Under the pieces are notes generated by a model that was not told the DNA's origin, ran no database searches, and worked only from the letters and a program-made list of their open reading frames with translations. This document shows, in pieces, positions 6,573-9,264 of a stretch of 9,264 bases of DNA (positions are counted from its first letter, which is position 1; every line of letters starts with the position of its first letter). Source of the DNA: an uncultured Faecalibaculum sp. GTDB lineage: Bacteria; Bacillota_I; Bacilli_A; Erysipelotrichales; Erysipelotrichaceae. The stretch is taken from positions 1 through 9,264 of the forward strand of contig NZ_CAJUPA010000059.1 in NCBI RefSeq assembly GCF_910588395.1. Direction: 5' to 3'. A program made the translations under genes and the position numbers.

Positions 6573-6632
6573 GGCCACAACCGCAGATCACCGCTGCAAT
6601 CTACCGTTGTACCGCCTGGTCATGGAAGCGCA

Positions 6633-6662
6633 AAAAAGCCTGCTGACCGCCGCAGGCTTTTT
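6633..6662 (-). terminator. Bidirectional intrinsic terminator after the MBL-fold gene
   Basis: Inverted repeat aaaaagcctgc (6633-6643) and gcaggcttttt (6652-6662), 11 bp with an 8-nt loop. It has A and T tracts on both sides, so it can act in either direction. On the minus strand it lies about 37 nt after the MBL-fold stop, which separates that unit from comG. Confidence 0.9.
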
Positions 6663-6699
6663 GCTCGGATAAATCTCTGTACTGACAGAACACCGGTTC

Positions 6700-7308
6700 T
6701 CACCGGAAATAGGGATTCCAGGATTTCTCCTGCCCGATCGTTGTCGCCGGACCATGACCGGGATAGACAATCAGACTGTCCGGCAGCTGCTTCAGTCTGG
6801 CAATGCTTTCCTGCATCTGCTGCCAGCTGCCTGTCGGCAGATCCGTCCGCCCAACAGACCCCTGAAACAGGACATCACCGGTGAACGCCATTCCCTGGAT
6901 GATGTAAACAGTGCTGCCTGTGGTATGGCCGGGCAGGGTGATGGCTTCCACATCAAATCCCCCGATCCGGTTCATTCCGTCCTTTACCGGCTCAGGACGG
7001 GCCTGAGAGGACAGATATCCCCCGAAAGCCGAAGAGCCATTCAGCGCAGCACTGGACAGAAAACTGAACTCCAGCGGATTCATGTAGACATCCACGTCAT
7101 ATTCCTGCAGCAGCGCATCCAGCCCGCCGATATGATCAAAATGCGCATGAGTCAGCAGTACAGCTTCCAGTCTGGCATCATGGCGTTTCAGGATCTGCTT
7201 CAGATCCCGGAAGTCATCCCCGGGATCAATGACCAGCGCCCGGCCATCCTCAATCAGTACATAACAGTTGGCCTGGACTGGTCCAAGCGGCACACAAATG
7301 ACTTTCAT
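6700..7308 (-). CDS. MBL-fold metallo-hydrolase (YqgX/glyoxalase-II-like)
   Basis: Small cytoplasmic metallo-beta-lactamase-fold hydrolase of 202 residues. Metal ligands are visible: THAHFDH with His54, His56, Asp58 and His59; His128 in LPGHTTGS; Asp145 in FTGDVLF; and His185 in YPGHGPAT. The pattern FTGDVLFQGSVGRTDLPTG followed by a late GHGPATTIGQEKSWNPY is typical of the YqgX/YcbL group, often annotated as hydroxyacylglutathione hydrolase-like. The product is shorter than classical glyoxalase II (about 250), because it lacks the C-terminal helical glutathione-binding domain. The true substrate is unknown. In B. subtilis yqgX lies near comGA, so this neighbourhood may be conserved. The ATG at 7308 is preceded by a modest GGAG. 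There is no evident promoter after the rpmG terminator, so readthrough from rpmG is likely. Confidence 0.92.
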   Translation of the reverse strand: MKVICVPLGPVQANCYVLIEDGRALVIDPGDDFRDLKQILKRHDARLEAVLLTHAHFDHIGGLDALLQEYDVDVYMNPLEFSFLSSAALNGSSAFGGYLSSQARPEPVKDGMNRIGGFDVEAITLPGHTTGSTVYIIQGMAFTGDVLFQGSVGRTDLPTGSWQQMQESIARLKQLPDSLIVYPGHGPATTIGQEKSWNPYFR

Positions 7309-7330
7309 ATTCGTTTACTCCGTTAAACAG

Positions 7331-7356
7331 AAAAAAGACCGCAATAGTCCGGTCTT
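7331..7356 (-). terminator. Intrinsic terminator directly behind rpmG
   Basis: On the minus strand AAGACCG (7356-7350) pairs with CGGTCTT (7341-7335) over 7 bp with an 8-nt loop, and T residues run from there to 7331. It begins 1 nt after the rpmG stop codon and lies only 22 nt before the MBL-fold start. It should lower transcription into that gene relative to rpmG. Confidence 0.85.
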
Positions 7357-7357
7357 C

Positions 7358-7507
7358 TTACTTCTTCTCCTTGTGCTCAGTCTGAGCATTGCACTTCTTG
7401 CAATACTTCTTAACCGTCATCCGTTCCGGATGTTTCTTTTTATTTCTGGTGCCGATGTAGTTTTCTTCACCGCAGACGGCGCACTTGAAAGTGATACGAT
7501 CTCTCAC
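7358..7507 (-). CDS. rpmG: Ribosomal protein L33 (bL33, zinc-binding form)
   Basis: Structural protein of the 50S subunit, 49 residues. It contains the two zinc-ligand pairs CAVC (Cys9, Cys12) and CKKC (Cys36, Cys39), so it is the C+ paralogue. YIGTRNKKKHPERMTVKKYC is the family's conserved core. It starts with GTG at 7507, 8 nt after GGAGG. An in-frame TGA lies two codons upstream and the only in-frame ATG is at codon 30, so the GTG start is firm. In many Bacillota rpmG precedes secE and nusG; here it is followed instead by a terminator and the MBL-fold gene. Some genomes carry several rpmG copies, and whether this one is unique cannot be told from the window. Confidence 0.97.
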   Translation of the reverse strand: MRDRITFKCAVCGEENYIGTRNKKKHPERMTVKKYCKKCNAQTEHKEKK

Positions 7508-7541
7508 GCTTCAGACCTCCCTCTTTTTTCCATACACATTG

Positions 7542-7571
7542 ATATTAGCACAGAAAAAGACCAGTACGCAA
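7542..7571 (-). promoter_or_regulatory. Promoter of rpmG (extended -10)
   Basis: On the minus strand TTGCGT (7571-7566) and TAATAT (7547-7542) are 18 bp apart. TG at the -15/-14 position (TGCTAATAT) makes an extended -10. The predicted start is near 7535, leaving a leader of about 28 nt that holds GGGAGG. Confidence 0.75.
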
Positions 7572-7586
7572 CACATCGAAATACGG

Positions 7587-7610
7587 TCAATCCATGCGAT
7601 CAATCCATGC
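7587..7610. repeat. Tandem 11-bp direct repeat upstream of the rpmG promoter
   Basis: tcaatccatgc occurs at 7587-7597 and again at 7600-7610, a 13-bp period, 16 bp upstream of the -35 of rpmG. A 15-bp perfect palindrome, ccggatcagatccgg, lies just beyond at 7619-7633. The 145 bases between the HAD gene and rpmG hold these elements and the promoter. I see no terminator with a U-run there. Confidence 0.5.
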
Positions 7611-7652
7611 AGAGCAGACCGGATCAGATCCGGACCATCCATACAACCCGGT

Positions 7653-8312
7653 TCAGCAGTGCCGTTCCAGATATCCCCGCAGCTGAACCGGATCATCAAT
7701 TCCATCCGCAGCCACATCCCGGCCAAACCCATACCGGCACCAGACAAAGGAAATCCCGGCATTCTCTGCACTCACCATGTCTCCGGCCGTATCACCCGCA
7801 TACCAGGCCTCATCCAGACCATTTCTCTCCATCAGGATCCGGATGTTGTCCGCTTTGCCAAGACCTGTATCTCCATGGGAAATACAGTCATCCACCGCAT
7901 CCTGCAATCCGGAGACAGTCAGAAACGTTTCGATATATCCACTCTGACAGTTGGAAGCAATTCCGATCCAGTAATCCCGACTCAGATCCCGGATGACATC
8001 CGCCGCCCCCGGATACAGACAGGCTTTCCCCGAAAACAGCAGATCCCGGTTTTCTGCCCGTTCCGCCGCCCGGATCAAAGGCTCCCGGACAGCCGGATCC
8101 AGCTCCGGGAAAACTGCAGCGCCAAAGACATCCATCGGCTTTCCCATCAGAGACGTCAGCAGCTCAAACGTGAGCCCCGGTCTGAATCCAGCCTCTTCGA
8201 ATACCCGGTTCCAGGTCGTGACCACCGGTTTTCTTGTATCCCAGAGAGTTCCATCCAGATCGAAAATCAGCGCCGGCTTCCTCATGCCGCCACAGTCTGA
8301 ATCCCTGTTCAT
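7653..8312 (-). CDS. HAD-superfamily phosphatase (phosphoglycolate-phosphatase-like)
   Basis: Cytoplasmic hydrolase of 219 residues, probably a small-molecule phosphatase. HAD motif I is FDLDGT (17-22) with nucleophile Asp18 and acid Asp20; motif II Ser120 in IASN; motif III Lys153; motif IV GDTAGD with Asp174 and Asp178. A helical cap lies between motifs I and II (about 28-95), so it is a type-I-cap enzyme resembling Gph/PpaX/beta-phosphoglucomutase relatives. The substrate cannot be read from sequence. The start is uncertain: the ATG at 8312 has AGGTG about 8 nt upstream. An ATG at 8345, 18 nt after the preceding gene, would add 11 residues. An ATG at 8285 would leave only a short lead before motif I. 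It probably shares a transcript with the phosphatase gene upstream. Confidence 0.9.
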   Translation of the reverse strand: MNRDSDCGGMRKPALIFDLDGTLWDTRKPVVTTWNRVFEEAGFRPGLTFELLTSLMGKPMDVFGAAVFPELDPAVREPLIRAAERAENRDLLFSGKACLYPGAADVIRDLSRDYWIGIASNCQSGYIETFLTVSGLQDAVDDCISHGDTGLGKADNIRILMERNGLDEAWYAGDTAGDMVSAENAGISFVWCRYGFGRDVAADGIDDPVQLRGYLERHC

Positions 8313-8363
8313 CGTTTCTGCACCTGTCCTCTTTCTCTCAGTCATTCCTGCATTTCCACAGCC

Positions 8364-8927
8364 TTATGCCAGCGGATTCTCCCAGATTTCCACCAGCTCA
8401 AAACTGCCGCTCTGTGCATCCCAGTCAAACACCGCCACGCTGCAGTTCCCGAACACCCGCGGCGACTGGCCGACAGCTTCCAGAAAAGCAGCAATCGCGC
8501 ATCCATGGCTCACCGCCAGAACTGACTGAAATCCATCCCGTTCCATCACCTCCGTCAGCGTGCCTTTCATGCGCTCTGCAACCACGGAGAACAAATCCCC
8601 GCCGTATACCGGCAAAGACGTCTTCCAGTCACAGGGAATCATTTTATTCAGCCAGCCTTCGTAGATCCCGAAACTCATTTCCTTGATCCCCTTCAGCCGT
8701 TCATAAGGAAGATCCGTCACACATTCCAGCGTATCACTCGCCCGCTCCTGCGTGGAGCAAACCGCAAGATCCAGGTGAATATTGCGATCCGCAAAAAACC
8801 GATCCCTGGTACATGCCGCCTGCTGCTTTCCCAGTTCTGTCAATGGTGAATCACACACACCCTGCACTCTGTCCTGCTCATTGAACATCGTCCGGCCATG
8901 CCGCATCAGATACAATCTCTTCTTCAT
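8364..8927 (-). CDS. Histidine phosphatase family protein (phosphoglycerate-mutase-like)
   Basis: Cytoplasmic branch-1 histidine phosphatase of 187 residues. The catalytic RHG (Arg9, His10, Gly11) sits at the start of the first strand. Other expected residues are Arg62 (STQERASDT), the acid Glu83 (KGIKEMSFGIYEG) and the second catalytic His141 (AVSHGCAIAAF). At 187 residues it is shorter than glycolytic cofactor-dependent phosphoglycerate mutase (about 230-250), so a phosphatase acting on small molecules is more likely than the glycolytic enzyme. No specific substrate can be assigned. The ATG at 8927 is required to keep the first strand. No clear Shine-Dalgarno precedes it (see the promoter entry). 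It is followed closely by the HAD phosphatase gene. Confidence 0.93.
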   Translation of the reverse strand: MKKRLYLMRHGRTMFNEQDRVQGVCDSPLTELGKQQAACTRDRFFADRNIHLDLAVCSTQERASDTLECVTDLPYERLKGIKEMSFGIYEGWLNKMIPCDWKTSLPVYGGDLFSVVAERMKGTLTEVMERDGFQSVLAVSHGCAIAAFLEAVGQSPRVFGNCSVAVFDWDAQSGSFELVEIWENPLA

Positions 8928-8933
8928 GAGTTC

Positions 8934-8942
8934 ATCTTACCA
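8934..8942 (-). promoter_or_regulatory. Possible extended -10 promoter of the histidine-phosphatase gene
   Basis: TGGTAAGAT on the minus strand (8942-8934) fits an extended -10 (TG, one base, TAAGAT). No good -35 is present at 17-18 bp. If used, its start would fall at about 8927, the A of the ATG. The 140 bases between the 5S terminator and this gene otherwise hold only a GC-rich inverted-repeat cluster. Confidence 0.35.
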
Positions 8943-9002
8943 GCCATTCTGACTATCCCGACAGGAAATCAGCGTGAATGCGGTTTCGGGTTTACTGCCG
9001 AT

Positions 9003-9028
9003 GGGGCCTGCGGCCCTGGGCGGGGCCC
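9003..9028. repeat. GC-rich overlapping inverted repeats between the rRNA terminator and the histidine-phosphatase gene
   Basis: The 26 bases are almost entirely G and C. gggcc (9004-9008) can pair either with ggccc at 9012-9016 (3-nt loop) or with ggccc at 9024-9028, so two structures compete. No U-run follows on either strand. The function is unknown. Confidence 0.35.
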
Positions 9029-9067
9029 GAATCAGATGCGTGGGCTGTCTGCATGTAATTTGAAAGT

Positions 9068-9096
9068 AAAAAAACCGATACCCTTTCGGATACCGG
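9068..9096 (-). terminator. Intrinsic terminator of the rRNA operon
   Basis: On the minus strand CCGGTATCC (9096-9088) and GGGTATCGG (9083-9075) form a 9-bp stem, including two G-U pairs, closed by a GAAA tetraloop and followed by seven T residues. It begins 8 bases after the 5S 3' end. Confidence 0.93.
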
Positions 9097-9103
9097 CTTT
9101 CTC

Positions 9104-9209
9104 AGTGGCCATGTGTTATTTTTGCCTTTCGGCTATCGTCACCGCAAGAGAGCTTGACTTCTGTGTTCGGGATGTTTACAGGTATTTCCTCTCTGCCATG
9201 ATGACCACT
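9104..9209 (-). rRNA. rrf: 5S ribosomal RNA
   Basis: Component of the 50S subunit. On the minus strand the conserved loop C/helix III signature AACATCCCGAACACAGAAGT and the following CAAGCTCTC are unmistakable. AGTGGTCAT (9209-9201) and ATGGCCACT (9112-9104) pair over 9 bp as helix I, which sets the ends to within a few bases. The gene is about 106 nt, shorter than the usual 115-120. The helix IV/V arm is reduced to a short stem with a GCC-GAAA-GGC tip, and an A-rich strand faces it. A terminator follows immediately, so this is the last gene of an rRNA operon whose 23S lies beyond the window. Confidence 0.95.
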
Positions 9210-9264
9210 TCTGGATTCATATCTCCACCAGTCTCTGAAAACCATACTCGATATCTCTTCCTGT
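9210..9264 (-). other. Spacer upstream of 5S rRNA (probable 23S-5S spacer)
   Basis: The last 55 bases show no 23S 3'-end signature and no tRNA. GAGATAT occurs twice on the minus strand. By position it is the 23S-5S spacer, but the 23S gene itself is not visible. Confidence 0.5.

Noticed and set aside
6521..6662. A second T-box-like leader upstream of comG
   Set aside because: Pieces such as GGCGGTACAACGG look superficially like a T-box core, but the conserved GGTGGNACCGCG, the AG bulge and the specifier arrangement are absent.
7619..7633. Palindrome ccggatcagatccgg as a terminator for the HAD gene
   Set aside because: No U-run follows on either strand, so I kept it only as a repeat of unknown role.
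7511..7642. Possible 43-residue hydrophobic peptide on the minus strand upstream of rpmG (ends VYGKKREV)
   Set aside because: It spans the rpmG promoter, has no ribosome binding site, and its stop lies in the rpmG Shine-Dalgarno region. It does not look like SecE or another small protein I know.

Overview
The window looks like chromosomal core DNA of a moderately GC-rich member of the Bacillota (Firmicutes). The support is a complete comGA-comGG competence pseudopilus operon, a T-box leader in front of leuS, purine-rich Shine-Dalgarno sequences, and a short 5S rRNA with an abbreviated helix IV/V arm. The short 5S would suit an Erysipelotrichia/Mollicutes-type lineage, but that placement is inference. 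Every gene I can support is on the minus strand, so transcription runs from high to low coordinates.

Layout in transcription order. (1) 9264-9068: the end of an rRNA operon, with an upstream spacer, the 5S gene (9209-9104) and a strong intrinsic terminator. (2) 8927-7653: a histidine-phosphatase (phosphoglycerate-mutase-like) gene and a HAD-superfamily phosphatase gene, probably cotranscribed. (3) 7571-6633: a good extended -10 promoter, rpmG (ribosomal protein L33, zinc-binding form), an intrinsic terminator just behind rpmG, a YqgX/glyoxalase-II-like metallo-beta-lactamase-fold hydrolase, and a bidirectional terminator. (4) 6523-2810: a comG control region and seven tightly packed genes comGA-GB-GC-GD-GE-GF-GG, several overlapping and probably translationally coupled. 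(5) 2779-49: a sigma-A type promoter, a T-box riboswitch with a probable CUG (Leu) specifier, its terminator/antiterminator, two extra hairpins, and leuS.

How the genes work together: comGA (ATPase) and comGB (membrane platform) are expected to drive assembly of a thin competence pseudopilus from the major pseudopilin ComGC and minor pseudopilins ComGD-ComGG, which brings extracellular DNA to the uptake machinery. The prepilin peptidase (ComC) and the DNA-uptake proteins (ComE, ComF) are not in this window. leuS is separately controlled by charging of tRNA-Leu. The rRNA, L33 and LeuRS genes are translation housekeeping.

I found no mobile element, CRISPR array, tRNA or clearly novel system. 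The items most worth checking are the 149-nt comGA/comGB overlap with an internal Shine-Dalgarno sequence, the sigma-A-poor comG control region with spaced direct repeats, the two hairpins between the T-box terminator and the leuS start, and a possible leaderless start of the histidine-phosphatase gene.
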